From JASLDZ01 sp038226305 (GTDB lineage: Bacteria > Pseudomonadota > Alphaproteobacteria > Caulobacterales > Caulobacteraceae), in the NCBI GenBank assembly GCA_038226305.1, contig JBBRQN010000003.1, forward strand, positions 124,001-188,000: a DNA stretch of 64,000 bases, in the 5' to 3' direction. Position numbers and translations under genes: made by a program. Position 1 is the first letter of the stretch. Each line of letters opens with the position of its first letter. The notes below the pieces were generated by a model. The model searched no databases and was not told the origin of the DNA. It worked only from the letters and a program-made list of their open reading frames with translations. This document shows, piece by piece, positions 1-9,458 of this stretch.

Positions 1-472
1 TTTCCAGAAACGTGCGACGGGGCCCGGACTTGTTGGGGGCGAACCCGGCGAACAGGAACCGGTCGGTCGGCAGCCCCGCCGCCGTCAGCGCTGCAAGCGC
101 CGCCGAGGCCCCAGGAACCGGGAACACCGGCAGGCCCGCCCGGGCGGCCTCCTGCACCAGGCGGAAGCCGGGATCGGACACCAAGGGGGTGCCGGCGTCA
201 GTGGTCAGGGCGATCCTCTGGCCCAGCGCCAGGCGCTCCAGCAGGCCCGGCCGCGCCCGCTCCCCGGTGTGGTCGTCGTAGCGCTCGATCCGGTTCTTGA
301 CGCCGTGGGCGGATAGGAGCTTGCCGCACACCCGCGTATCCTCGGCCAGAACAACGTCTGCGCGCGCCAAGACGTCGAGTGCCCGCAGGGTGATGTCCCG
401 CAGGTTCCCGATGGGCGTCGAGACCACGTAGAGCCCGGCCTCCAGCGGCTTTTGCGGCGCGGGCTCGGCCAA
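1..472 (-). CDS. rsmI: 16S rRNA (cytidine-1402-2'-O)-methyltransferase, N-terminal part (cut by window edge)
   Basis: RsmI methylates the ribose of C1402 in 16S rRNA, using SAM, in the decoding centre. The visible N-terminal part carries the family opening GLYVVSTPIGNLRDIT, then AEDTRV, then the glycine-rich TTDAGTPLVSDPG stretch and FPVPGASA, all typical of the tetrapyrrole-methylase fold. The rest lies beyond position 1. The reading frame stays open upstream into trpS and has no ATG. TTG at 470-472 is the closest standard start and lies just after the trpS stop (478-480), so translation may be coupled to trpS. The family is clear; the start is uncertain. Confidence 0.86.
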   Translation of the reverse strand, partial: MAEPAPQKPLEAGLYVVSTPIGNLRDITLRALDVLARADVVLAEDTRVCGKLLSAHGVKNRIERYDDHTGERARPGLLERLALGQRIALTTDAGTPLVSDPGFRLVQEAARAGLPVFPVPGASAALAALTAAGLPTDRFLFAGFAPNKSGPRRTFLE

Positions 473-477
473 GGGCG

Positions 478-1515
478 TCAGGCGCCCCAGAAGCCGACGA
501 TGCGCTTCACCTCGGCCAGGGTCGGGGCGGCGACGTCGCGGGCGTGCTCCGCGCCTGCGGCCAGCACCCGGTCGATCTCGCCCTTGTCAGCCATCAGGCG
601 GCGCATCTCGGCGGTAACGGGAGCGAGGGCGGCAACGGCGGCGTCGGCTAGCGCAGGCTTGAACTGTCCGAAGCCCTGGCCGGCGAACCGGGCGAGGGCG
701 GCCTCCTTCGTCTCGTCCGCCAGGGCGGCATAGATGGCGACGAGGTTTGCGGCTTCGGGCCGGGCGTTCAGGGCCTCCATCGTATCCGGCAGGGGCTCGG
801 GGTCGGTTCGGGCGCGCTTGATCTTGTTGGCGATGGTGTCGGCGTCGTCGGTCAGGTTGATGCGCGACTGGTCCGAGGGATCGGACTTGGACATCTTGGC
901 CGAACCGTCGCGCAGGCTCATCACCCGGGTGGCCGGGCCCTGGATCAGGGGTTCGGGCAGCGGAAAGAAGCCGGGGCGCTCATAGTCGGCGTTGAATTTC
1001 TGGGCGATGTCGCGGGTCAGCTCCAGGTGCTGCTTCTGGTCCTCGCCCACGGGCACGCGGGTGGCCTTGTAGAGCAGGATGTCGGCCGCCTGCAGCACCG
1101 GGTAGGTGTAGAGCCCGACGGACGAGCGCTCCTTGTGCTTGCCGGACTTCTCCTTGAACTGGGTCATTCGGTCGAGCCAGCCGAGGCGGGCGGTGCAGTT
1201 GAAGATCCACGCCAGCTCCGCATGCTGGGGCACGGCCGACTGCGGGAAGATGGTGGAGCGCTTGGGGTCCAGCCCCGAGGCGAGGTAGGCGGCGGCGATC
1301 TCCCGCGTCTGGTCGGCCAGGAGCGCCGGATCCTGCCACACGGTGATCGCGTGCAGGTCGGCGACGAACAGGAAGCAGGGGGCGGTCTCCTGCAGGGCCG
1401 TGAACCGCTTCAGGGCCCCGAGGTAGTTGCCCAAGTGCAGGGCCCCCGACGCCTGGATGCCGGAGAGCACCCGGTCTGGACCGGTGTAGGGGTTGGGGCT
1501 TGCAGCGTCTGACAT
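478..1515 (-). CDS. trpS: Tryptophanyl-tRNA synthetase
   Basis: Charges tRNA-Trp with tryptophan in the cytoplasm (class I aminoacyl-tRNA synthetase). The 345-residue product has the usual bacterial length. The HIGH-type signature is HLGN at residues 27-30 and the KMSKS loop is the perfect SAKMSKSDPS. YPVLQAADILLY and the GEDQKQHLELTRDIA block are family hallmarks. The start is ATG at 1513-1515 (MSDAAS). The frame stays open upstream as antisense-like sequence, but homology begins here. It sits between murJ and rsmI on the same strand, with 59 bp to murJ. Confidence 0.95.
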   Translation of the reverse strand: MSDAASPNPYTGPDRVLSGIQASGALHLGNYLGALKRFTALQETAPCFLFVADLHAITVWQDPALLADQTREIAAAYLASGLDPKRSTIFPQSAVPQHAELAWIFNCTARLGWLDRMTQFKEKSGKHKERSSVGLYTYPVLQAADILLYKATRVPVGEDQKQHLELTRDIAQKFNADYERPGFFPLPEPLIQGPATRVMSLRDGSAKMSKSDPSDQSRINLTDDADTIANKIKRARTDPEPLPDTMEALNARPEAANLVAIYAALADETKEAALARFAGQGFGQFKPALADAAVAALAPVTAEMRRLMADKGEIDRVLAAGAEHARDVAAPTLAEVKRIVGFWGA

Positions 1516-1574
1516 CGGGTGGGTGTCTAGCCCCTCCCCCCACTGTTCGTCACCCTCAGGGTTCGGGGATGCGA

Positions 1575-3293
1575 TCAGTCCATCGCCGGGGTGGCCGGGA
1601 GGCCGGGCGTGCGGGGCTGGCGCTTCACGAGGCCGCGCAGCTCCGCCGGGGTCACGCCGCCGAAGGCGAACAGGAGCACCGGATAGACCAGAACCGCCAG
1701 CCCCGTGACGGCCAGGACGGTGATCTCCTTGGCGTGCAGACCCAGCATGTGGAACGCACCCAGCGGGCGTTCGAGGAACGGGCGGAAGTGGTCGGCGGCC
1801 CATAGCATGGCCCCCAGCACCACCACGGCGGCGAGGATGCGCGCCAGTCTCGCCAGCGCCTTGGGGGTCGGCCGATAGATTTCCTTGCGCCACAGGGCGT
1901 TGACCATCTGCGCCACGTTCACCCAGGCGGCCACTGCGGTGGCAGCGGCGATGCCGGGCACGCCGATGAAGAAGAACAGCACCACGCCCAGGGCGAGGTT
2001 CACCCCCACCGAAACCAGGGAGAACCGCATGGGGCTCTTCGTGTCCTGCCGGGCGAAGAAGGCGGGTTGCAGCACCTGCCGGAGCACGAAGGCAGGCACG
2101 GCCCAGCCGTAGTGAAACAGCACCGCCGCGGTGGCGCGGGAGTCCACGAGGGTGAACGCGCCCCGCCGCCACAGGCCGTCGATCAGGTAGAACGGCATGG
2201 CCATGAGCGCGGCGGCGGCGGGCAGGCTGAGCGCCAACGACAGCACCACCGCCTGATCCATCGCCCCTTGCGCCTCGTCCTCCCGGCCCGAGTGAACCGC
2301 GCGTGAGAGTTGCGGCAGGAGGGCCACGCCGATGGCCACCCCCACCAGCGACAGGGGCAACCAGTAGAGGCGGTCGGCGTAGGCCAGCCACGTGCGGGCG
2401 CCCTGCACCTGGCTCGCCAGGATGCCGGAGACGAAGAGGTTGATCTGGGTGGCGCTGGCCGCGATCGTGCCCGGCACCGCCAGCTTCAGCAGCGCCTTGA
2501 TCTGCGGCGTCAGCCTCGGAAGCCGGAAGCGGATATGCACGCCCGAGCGGCGCAGTCCCCACCAGACCAGCCCGGACTGCGCCACACCCGCCAGCACCAC
2601 GCCCACGCTTCCGGCGTAGGAGGCGGCCACCGCCCCGTGCGTCGGGAGCACGGTCACGAGCGTGCAGAGGTTGAGGAGCGAGAACGCCGCCGCCGTGGCG
2701 ATGAACTTGCCCCGCGCCTGCAGCACCCCCGAGAGGTGCGCGAAGATCGCCATCAGCGGCAGGTACGGCATCATGATCTGCGTCAGGGCCACCGCCAGCT
2801 TGAACTTCTGGGGGTTCGACGCGAAGCCCGGCGCGATCAGGTACATCAGCCACGGCATGATGAGCTCGCACACGAAGGTCAGCACCAGCGCCCCGAAGAG
2901 GAGCGTGGCCATCGCGTCAGTGGCGAGTTCGTCGGCTGACTCCTCGCCGTCGCGCTCCAGGGCCTTGGCGTAGGCGGGCACGAAGGCCGTGGCGAAGGCG
3001 CCCTCCGCGAAGATGCGGCGGAACAGGTTCGGGAAGGCGAAGGCGGTGTTGTAGGCGTCGGCCGCGATGGTGGCGCTGGCCCCCATCACGTTGGACAGCA
3101 CGAGGTCGCGCGCCAGGCCCAGCACCCGGCTGATCATCGTCAGCCCAGAGTAGACCGCCGATGAGCGCAGCACACTCGCCTGCCGGGGCGCCGGCGCCAC
3201 CGCAGCTGCGGACGCCGGGCCGAGGCCGTCGGCGGCGACGGTCGCTTCGGCGCTCAGCGTGGCGGGGGCGACCGCGTCTTCAGGCCGGGCCAC
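1575..3293 (-). CDS. murJ: Lipid II flippase MurJ
   Basis: MurJ (MviN) moves lipid II across the inner membrane for peptidoglycan synthesis. The 572-residue protein has a roughly 40-residue Ala/Pro-rich N-terminal extension, then the family opening SGLTMISRVLGLARD and repeated hydrophobic helices compatible with 14 membrane segments of the MOP fold. Family motifs such as AFAFPNLFRRIFAEGAFATAF and the FFARQDTKSPM loop are present. The start is GTG at 3291-3293, only 10 bp after lptB, so the two envelope genes are probably cotranscribed. Confidence 0.94.
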   Translation of the reverse strand: MARPEDAVAPATLSAEATVAADGLGPASAAAVAPAPRQASVLRSSAVYSGLTMISRVLGLARDLVLSNVMGASATIAADAYNTAFAFPNLFRRIFAEGAFATAFVPAYAKALERDGEESADELATDAMATLLFGALVLTFVCELIMPWLMYLIAPGFASNPQKFKLAVALTQIMMPYLPLMAIFAHLSGVLQARGKFIATAAAFSLLNLCTLVTVLPTHGAVAASYAGSVGVVLAGVAQSGLVWWGLRRSGVHIRFRLPRLTPQIKALLKLAVPGTIAASATQINLFVSGILASQVQGARTWLAYADRLYWLPLSLVGVAIGVALLPQLSRAVHSGREDEAQGAMDQAVVLSLALSLPAAAALMAMPFYLIDGLWRRGAFTLVDSRATAAVLFHYGWAVPAFVLRQVLQPAFFARQDTKSPMRFSLVSVGVNLALGVVLFFFIGVPGIAAATAVAAWVNVAQMVNALWRKEIYRPTPKALARLARILAAVVVLGAMLWAADHFRPFLERPLGAFHMLGLHAKEITVLAVTGLAVLVYPVLLFAFGGVTPAELRGLVKRQPRTPGLPATPAMD

Positions 3294-3303
3294 CGTTCAG
3301 CCC

Positions 3304-4140
<837 letters not shown>

Positions 4141-4161
4141 GGGATCAGCCCTGCGGCCGGA

Positions 4162-4749
4162 TCAGCGCGCGGGCGCGGGCGCGCCTGCGGCCGGCTCGGA
4201 GGGATAGAACACGCCCCGCACCCGGGTGCGAGCGCCGGAGGTGATCGTGGCGTGACCGGTCTTCTGGTCGATCACGAGGCGGTCGCCGCGCACCACGTTC
4301 TTGTCCTGCAGGAGCACCACGTTGCCGGTCAGGACCATCGTGTCGGACACGGCCTCGTAGGTGCCGTGGTCGCCCTTGGCGCTCTGCGTCGGGGTGACGA
4401 GGTAGACGGGGCCGGTGGCCTCCATCCGCGAGATCGAGCCGAAGCCGGAGCCCAGCCCGCCCGCCGTCGCCGCCTTGGGCGCACCCTCGCGGGGGGTGAA
4501 GTAGAGGGTGAGTTCAGGGGTGCGCAGGCGCTGCACGCCCTGCAGGGCCTCCACTTGGCCGCGATAGACGACCCGGTGCTCGTTCTGGAACACCTCGTTG
4601 GTCTCGGCCGAGATGTCGACCGGCTCCTTGGAGGAGCCGATCCCGCCGGTCTTGCCCGAAGGCGCTGCGGCCTGCCCCGACGCCGAGCCGGCAAGGGCGA
4701 GGGCCGCGACGCAGGTGCCGATCAGAAGGAGGGGGGTCGAGGATTTCAT
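4162..4749 (-). CDS. lptA: LPS transport periplasmic protein LptA (OstA-like)
   Basis: Periplasmic bridge protein that carries LPS between the LptC and LptD OstA-like domains. The 195-residue product starts with a clear signal peptide (LLLIGTCVAALALAGSASGQA). OstA-type beta-jellyroll repeats follow, with the pattern VDISAETNEVFQNEHRVVYRGQV and later MVLTGNVVLLQDKNVVRGDRLV. Its ATG overlaps the lptC stop by 4 bp (ATGA), which indicates translational coupling. The lptB-lptA-lptC order makes the assignment secure despite low sequence conservation. Confidence 0.9.
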   Translation of the reverse strand: MKSSTPLLLIGTCVAALALAGSASGQAAAPSGKTGGIGSSKEPVDISAETNEVFQNEHRVVYRGQVEALQGVQRLRTPELTLYFTPREGAPKAATAGGLGSGFGSISRMEATGPVYLVTPTQSAKGDHGTYEAVSDTMVLTGNVVLLQDKNVVRGDRLVIDQKTGHATITSGARTRVRGVFYPSEPAAGAPAPAR

Positions 4750-5453
4750 CGTTTACGGGTGCTCGCACCGCTGGAGGCGGCCTCGGTGTGCATGATCAGA
4801 TGCGACCTCACGCCGCCCACGAAGACGATGCGCTGGCCATTCTCGGAGATGGCATAGGACGAAGCGGTGATGCGGCCAATAGGGCCCTCCCCCACCACGG
4901 AGGAATCCCCGCGAACGGCGCCGGATTCGGTGTCGATCACGGCCCGGTCGCTGCGGAAGCGACTGCCCGCCCCGTTGTCGGCGTCGACGCCGCCCGCCAG
5001 GTGAAGGGTGTGCCGGGTCTGGTCCAGGTCGCCGCTCTTGGCCACCACCGTCATGGGGTTCGGCCCCTCGCCCTGCAGGTGGATGACCACGCTGTTGAGC
5101 CGCACCCGGTCGGGGTGGCGCGGGTCGCGCACGGCGTCCGACGCGGTGACGTTGTAGGCCTGGCCCTTGGTGTCGCGGCCCATGAACTTGGGATTGGTCA
5201 TGTGCACTTCGCCGGTCTGGAAGTCGGCGGCGACCAGAAGGGCGACCAGCGCCCGCACCACCATCCACAGGAGGGTGAACACCCCCAGCCCGATCATGGC
5301 CCGGGGCAGCCAGCGGCGCATCAGCGCCACGCGACGCGAACTGCGACGCCAGGCGGCCAAGGGGTCCGGCCGCTCCCCGGTCGCCATCGCCCGGTCCGCG
5401 AGGGGGGCGTGCAGGGTGGCCTGGGAGGTGCGGGTGGCGGCCACGGGCGTCAC
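4746..5453 (-). CDS. lptC: LPS export system protein LptC
   Basis: Bitopic inner-membrane partner of LptBFG that hands LPS to LptA. The 235-residue product has a cytoplasmic N-terminus rich in Arg (WRRSSRRVALMRRWLPRA), one membrane helix at about residues 52-72, then an OstA/LptC domain with TNPKFMGRDTKGQAYNVTASDAVRDP, typical of alphaproteobacterial LptC (DUF1239-type). The start is GTG at 5451-5453, sharing GTGA with the stop of the upstream exonuclease gene; ATG at codon 23 is an alternative. It is cotranscribed with lptA. Confidence 0.9.
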   Translation of the reverse strand: MTPVAATRTSQATLHAPLADRAMATGERPDPLAAWRRSSRRVALMRRWLPRAMIGLGVFTLLWMVVRALVALLVAADFQTGEVHMTNPKFMGRDTKGQAYNVTASDAVRDPRHPDRVRLNSVVIHLQGEGPNPMTVVAKSGDLDQTRHTLHLAGGVDADNGAGSRFRSDRAVIDTESGAVRGDSSVVGEGPIGRITASSYAISENGQRIVFVGGVRSHLIMHTEAASSGASTRKR

Positions 5454-6064
5454 GAATGGGCGAAGATGTCGACGTCTTCCCAGCCCGCCACATCCAGGCG
5501 GGCGCGGGCGGGCAGGAAGGCGAAGGCGGCCCGGGCGAACTCGGCACGGCCCTCGCGCTCCAGCATGGCATCCAGCCGGGTGCGGAGCGCATGCAGGTGC
5601 AGCACGTCGGAGGCTGCGTAGGTCTGCTGCTCGGGGGTGAGCACCGCCTGTCCCCAGTCGCTGGACTGCTGCGCCTTGGAAAGGTCCACCGCCAGAAGCT
5701 CTTTCACCAGATCTTTCAGCCCGTGCCGGTCGGTGTAGGTGCGGGCCAGCTTGGAGGCGATCTTGGTGCAGTAGACGGGGCCGGTGGTGACGCCCAGGTG
5801 AAGAGCGAACATGGCAATGTCGAACCGGCCGAAGTGGAACAGCTTGGTCACCGCCGGATCGACCAGGAGGGCCTTCAGGTTCGGCGCATCGTAGGTCGAG
5901 CGATCCAGCTGCACGAGGTGCGCATCGCCGTCGCCGGCCGAGAGCTGCACCACGCAGAGGGGGTCGCGGCCGATGGCCAGGCCCATGGTCTCGGAATCCA
6001 CCGCCACGGCCGAGCCGAAGTCGATGCCGGGGGCGAGGTCGCCCTTGTGCAGGTGGATGGTCAT
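5450..6064 (-). CDS. rnd: Ribonuclease D-type 3'-5' exonuclease (single-domain)
   Basis: DEDDy exonuclease-domain protein, probably acting on tRNA or other RNA 3' ends. The 204-residue product contains Exo I (VAVDSETMGL), Exo II (FHFGRFDIAM) and Exo III with the tyrosine form (YAASDVLHLHALR). It lacks the HRDC domains of full-length RNase D, as does the short alphaproteobacterial form that often precedes lptC. The start is ATG at 6062-6064. It overlaps lptC by 4 bp, so it leads the rnd-lptC-lptA-lptB-murJ run. Confidence 0.88.
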   Translation of the reverse strand: MTIHLHKGDLAPGIDFGSAVAVDSETMGLAIGRDPLCVVQLSAGDGDAHLVQLDRSTYDAPNLKALLVDPAVTKLFHFGRFDIAMFALHLGVTTGPVYCTKIASKLARTYTDRHGLKDLVKELLAVDLSKAQQSSDWGQAVLTPEQQTYAASDVLHLHALRTRLDAMLEREGRAEFARAAFAFLPARARLDVAGWEDVDIFAHS

Positions 6065-6157
6065 GCGGCCAGAGGGCTTGGGTTTCGACGCAGCCGGGAC
6101 TGTGGGGGAGACGCCGTGTTCATAGTGCGGCGCTCCGCTTCACCCCGTCGTCGCGAC

Positions 6158-6172
6158 GGCTCTTGGAGAGCC
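6158..6172 (-). terminator. Hairpin downstream of tRNA-Leu
   Basis: Perfect inverted repeat GGCTCT-TGG-AGAGCC, extendable on both sides by a CGCGA/TCGCG outer stem. It lies 18 bp past the tRNA 3' end on the minus strand. There is no T-tract, so it may be a Rho-dependent or processing-related end rather than a classical intrinsic terminator. Confidence 0.4.
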
Positions 6173-6189
6173 TCATCGCGATCTTCGCG

Positions 6190-6276
<87 letters not shown>

Positions 6277-6315
6277 CCGACCCCGGAGGTAAGCCCGGGA
6301 ACGCGCGAGCGGCGA

Positions 6316-6344
6316 CCTCTAGAGACCTCGCGCCGTGCGGTCAA
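6316..6344 (-). promoter_or_regulatory. Sigma-70-type promoter of tRNA-Leu
   Basis: On the minus strand TTGACC (6339-6344) is followed after exactly 17 bp by TAGAGG (6316-6321). A GC-rich discriminator (GTCGCCGCTCGCG) follows, and the tRNA 5' end is about 40 bp downstream. A GC-rich discriminator is characteristic of stable-RNA promoters under stringent control. Read from sequence only. Confidence 0.55.
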
Positions 6345-6415
6345 CGCTCCCCGAAAGGCCCGATGCTGCGGCGCACGCTTTGCTGGGCTCCTGCGAAATC
6401 GGGAGCGGGCGGGTC

Positions 6416-6838
6416 ATGCCGAGACGGCGCAGGGTGGACGAAGCGGTGATGGGCGCCCGGGGCGTGGCCCTGCGCGTGGCGCGGGGCACCATGAAGCGTG
6501 AGACCCTGGCGGGGGAACTCGGCATCTCGCACCAGCAGCTCAGCAAGCACGAGCGCGGCGAAAACCTCGTGAGCGCCGCCCTGGCCGACCGTGCCGCCGC
6601 CATCCTCGACTGCCGGATCTCCGACATCTACGTCACCGCGGTGACGGGCGCGGCCGATGGCGTGTCTGAAACTCCGGCGGCTTTCGACCGGGAAGACGAT
6701 CCCCTGGAGGGGGTTCTGGAGCTGGCGCAGGCCAACCTGACGGGCGCCCCCCGCCACGCCCTGCGCCGCTTCATCGTCGAGCTTCTGGACGAGCCGGACG
6801 TGCATCCCCGCGTTGCGGAGGCGACCCCCATCCTCTAA
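6416..6838 (+). CDS. XRE-family helix-turn-helix transcriptional regulator
   Basis: Small DNA-binding protein with one Cro/C1-type HTH near residues 20-70: GVALRVARGTMKRETLAGELGISHQQLSKHERGEN, where helix 3 is SHQQLSKHE. The C-terminal half (about 60 residues) is not a recognised domain. The start chosen is ATG at 6416, preceded by a purine-rich GGGAGCGGGCGGG; an earlier start at 6335 would overlap the tRNA-Leu promoter. The target is unknown. Alphaproteobacterial homologues of this shape are common stand-alone regulators. Confidence 0.75.
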   Translation: MPRRRRVDEAVMGARGVALRVARGTMKRETLAGELGISHQQLSKHERGENLVSAALADRAAAILDCRISDIYVTAVTGAADGVSETPAAFDREDDPLEGVLELAQANLTGAPRHALRRFIVELLDEPDVHPRVAEATPIL

Positions 6839-6886
6839 GCCCGCCTCGGCCTCCTTGGGGCCTTGGCGCGAGGCGGCGGGCGAAGG

Positions 6887-7840
6887 ATGCAGGGTCTGAT
6901 CACGGTTTTCGGCGGGACGGGGTTCGTCGGCCGCTATGTGGTGCGCTCCCTCGCCCGGCATGGCTGGCGCGTGCGCGTCGCCGCCCGCAAGATCCACACC
7001 GCGCCCGAGCTCAAGGTCATGGGCGACGTGGGCCAGATCGAGCTCGTGCTGTGCAACGTGCGCGACAGGGCCTCGGTGGAGCGGGCGCTGGAGGATGCCA
7101 CGGGCGTGGTGAACCTCGTCGGCGTCCTGTTCGAAAGCGGGAAGCAGGGCTTCCAGACCCTGCACACCCAGGCCGCCGCGGAGATCGCCGAGCTGGCGGC
7201 CGAGCGCGGCATCACCCGCTTCGTGCAGATGTCCGCCCTGGGCGCCAGCCCGGACTCCCCCGCCCTGTACGCCCGCACCAAGGCGGCGGGCGAGCAGGCG
7301 GTGACGATGGCGATCCCCTCGGCCACCATCCTCCGCCCCTCCATCGTGTTCGGACCGGAGGACGATTTCTTCAACCGCTTCGCCCAGCTGGCGGGAATCT
7401 CGCCCGTGCTGCCGCTGATCGGGGGGGGCCACACGCGCTTCCAGCCCGTCTATGCGGGCGACCTGGGCGAGGCTGTCGCCTGCCTCTTCGACAACCCGGC
7501 GCTGCAAGGGCGCACCTACGAGATCGGCGGGCCGGGGATCTACAGCTTCAAGGCGCTCCTGGAGATGATGCTGAAGGAGACGCACAAGTCGCGCCTCCTC
7601 CTGCCGCTGCCGTTCCCTATCGCGGGGCTGGTGGCCAAGGCGGGGGACATCCAGGTGGGCCTCGTGCCCCTGGCCCCGATGCTGACCTCCGACCAGCTGG
7701 CTATGCTGAAGACCGACACCATTGTGGCCGCAGGCGCGCCTGGGCTGGCGGAGATCGGCGTCGAGCCCACGGCGCTCGAGGCGATCCTGCCCACCTACCT
7801 CTGGCGCTACCGCAAGGGCGGCCAGTTCGCTCAACCCTGA
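6887..7840 (+). CDS. NDUFA9-like NAD(P)-binding SDR protein (complex I-associated family)
   Basis: Atypical short-chain dehydrogenase/reductase resembling NDUFA9, the nucleotide-binding accessory subunit of complex I; a role in quinone or NADH metabolism is likely. The Rossmann motif is ITVFGGTGFVGRYVV near the N-terminus. The YxxxK-type pair appears as ALYARTKAAGEQAV, and ATILRPSIVFGPEDDFFNRFA is diagnostic of the family. The start is ATG at 6887 after a GGCGGGCGAAGG ribosome site; an upstream TTG at 6863 is less likely. Length is 317 residues, usual for the family. It stands alone in the same orientation as gltD. Confidence 0.85.
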   Translation: MQGLITVFGGTGFVGRYVVRSLARHGWRVRVAARKIHTAPELKVMGDVGQIELVLCNVRDRASVERALEDATGVVNLVGVLFESGKQGFQTLHTQAAAEIAELAAERGITRFVQMSALGASPDSPALYARTKAAGEQAVTMAIPSATILRPSIVFGPEDDFFNRFAQLAGISPVLPLIGGGHTRFQPVYAGDLGEAVACLFDNPALQGRTYEIGGPGIYSFKALLEMMLKETHKSRLLLPLPFPIAGLVAKAGDIQVGLVPLAPMLTSDQLAMLKTDTIVAAGAPGLAEIGVEPTALEAILPTYLWRYRKGGQFAQP

Positions 7841-8025
7841 GCGTGAGACTGGTAGTCTGCTTCGCTTACGATTAAGCAGCGAGCGGTGCTCTCGGGTTGG
7901 GCGCCAAGGCTCTGAGCCCATCGTCCGGGTCAGCTTTGCTGACTGACGGCTTTGCGCGGGCATGATCTTGCGCCAAGGCGGTCAGGCGGCGCGCTCGCCC
8001 GCACGACCCTGCCCCGCCCCCTCCC
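7841..8025 (+). other. gltD upstream leader with two hairpins
   Basis: A non-coding 185 bp between the NDUFA9-like gene and gltD. It contains CTGCTT/AAGCAG with an 11-nt loop soon after the stop codon, and a tight GTCAGC-TTT-GCTGAC hairpin at 7929-7943. Neither is followed by a T-run, so they could be Rho-dependent termination, mRNA-stability or regulatory elements of the gltDB leader. No riboswitch class was recognised. Confidence 0.35.
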
Positions 8026-9453
8026 ATGACCTCGCCCCTCCTGCAGTTCGCCGTGACGCCCCACGCGGGGCCGCCCAAGCGTGCGGCGGAGGATCGGCGC
8101 GACGACTTTCGGGAGATCTACACCGACTTCGCCACCCCGTCGGCCGAGGCGCAGTCCGGCCGGTGCAGCCAGTGCGGCGTGCCGTTCTGCCAGAACAAGT
8201 GCCCCCTCCATAACGACATCCCCGACTGGCTGAAGCTGGCCGCCGAGGGCCGCACGCGCGAGGCCTACGAGCTCTCCGCCGCTACCTCGACCATGCCGGA
8301 GATCTGCGGCCGCATCTGCCCGCAGGACCGCCTGTGCGAAGGCGCCTGCGTGGTCGAACAGGCGGGCTTCGAGACCGTCACCATCGGCGCGGTGGAGCGG
8401 TTCCTCACCGAAACCGCGTGGAAGGAGGGCTGGGTCACCCCCCTCGCCCCCTCGCGGGAGCGCGCCCAGTCGGTGGGCATCGTCGGCGCGGGGCCAGCGG
8501 GCCTTTCCGCGGCGGAGCGGCTACGCGAACAGGGCTACCTCGTGACCGTATACGACCGCCACGACCGGGCCGGGGGCCTCCTGATCTACGGCATACCCGG
8601 CTTCAAGCTGGAGAAGTCGGTGGTGGAGCGGCGCACCGCCCGCCTGGCCGAGGGCGGGGTGAACTTCCGCCTGGGCGTCGAGATCGGTCGCGACGTGACG
8701 CTGGAGAGCCTGCGCTCGCGCCATGACGCGGTGCTGATCGCCACCGGCGTCTACGAGGCCCGCGACCTCGGCGTCGCGACGGACGGGCCGAGCACGCCCG
8801 CGCTCGACTTCCTGATCGCCTCCAACCGCGCCGACCTCGGCGAGAGCCCGAAGGATGCGGCCCCCGGCGAGCGGCTGCATGCCCACGGCAAGCGCGTGGC
8901 GGTGATCGGCGGCGGCGATACCGCGATGGACTGCGTGCGCACCGCCGTGCGCCAGGGGGCCACCGAGGTGGTCTGCCTCTACCGTCGCGACCGGGAGAAC
9001 ATGCCGGGCTCTGCCCGCGAGGTCGGCCACGCCGAGGAGGAGGGCGTGCGCTTCGCCTGGCTCACCGCGCCCGAAGCCCTCACCAAGACCGGCGTTCGCG
9101 TGAAGACCATGCGGCTGGGCGCCCCCGACGCCGGCGGGCGCCGCGCCCCTGAACCCTCGGACGACCCGGCGTTCGACCAGCCTGCCGACCTCGTGATCCA
9201 GGCCCTGGGCTTCGACGCCGAAGACCTGCCGAAGCTCATGGACGCGGGCGGCCTCAACGTCACCCGCCACGGCTCGGTGAAGATCGACGGCCGTTCCTTC
9301 GAGACGAGCCTGCCCGGCGTGTTCGCCGCGGGCGACATCGTGCGCGGCGCCTCGCTGGTGGTCTGGGCTATCCGCGACGGACAGGACGCCGCCGCAGCCA
9401 TCCACAAGCGCCTTTCGGCCGCCGCCACCGCGGCCCGGTTCGCAGCGGAGTGA
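8026..9453 (+). CDS. gltD: Glutamate synthase (NADPH), small subunit
   Basis: Beta subunit of NADPH-GOGAT. It oxidises NADPH on FAD and passes electrons through [4Fe-4S] clusters to GltB for glutamate formation from 2-oxoglutarate and glutamine. The N-terminal cysteine motifs CSQCGVPFCQNKCP and CGRICPQDRLCEGAC bind the clusters. The FAD site is VGIVGAGPAGLSAAERL, the NADPH site VAVIGGGDTAMDC, and ALGF...GVFAAGDIVRGASLVV closes the FAD domain. The 475-residue length is standard. It is placed just before gltB, with the gltB start 6 bp past its stop. Confidence 0.96.
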   Translation: MTSPLLQFAVTPHAGPPKRAAEDRRDDFREIYTDFATPSAEAQSGRCSQCGVPFCQNKCPLHNDIPDWLKLAAEGRTREAYELSAATSTMPEICGRICPQDRLCEGACVVEQAGFETVTIGAVERFLTETAWKEGWVTPLAPSRERAQSVGIVGAGPAGLSAAERLREQGYLVTVYDRHDRAGGLLIYGIPGFKLEKSVVERRTARLAEGGVNFRLGVEIGRDVTLESLRSRHDAVLIATGVYEARDLGVATDGPSTPALDFLIASNRADLGESPKDAAPGERLHAHGKRVAVIGGGDTAMDCVRTAVRQGATEVVCLYRRDRENMPGSAREVGHAEEEGVRFAWLTAPEALTKTGVRVKTMRLGAPDAGGRRAPEPSDDPAFDQPADLVIQALGFDAEDLPKLMDAGGLNVTRHGSVKIDGRSFETSLPGVFAAGDIVRGASLVVWAIRDGQDAAAAIHKRLSAAATAARFAAE

Positions 9454-9458
9454 CCCCC

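Noticed and set aside
1516..2871. Long upstream extension of trpS in the same frame
   Set aside because: It runs antisense-like through murJ in another frame; homology to TrpRS starts at the ATG at 1515.
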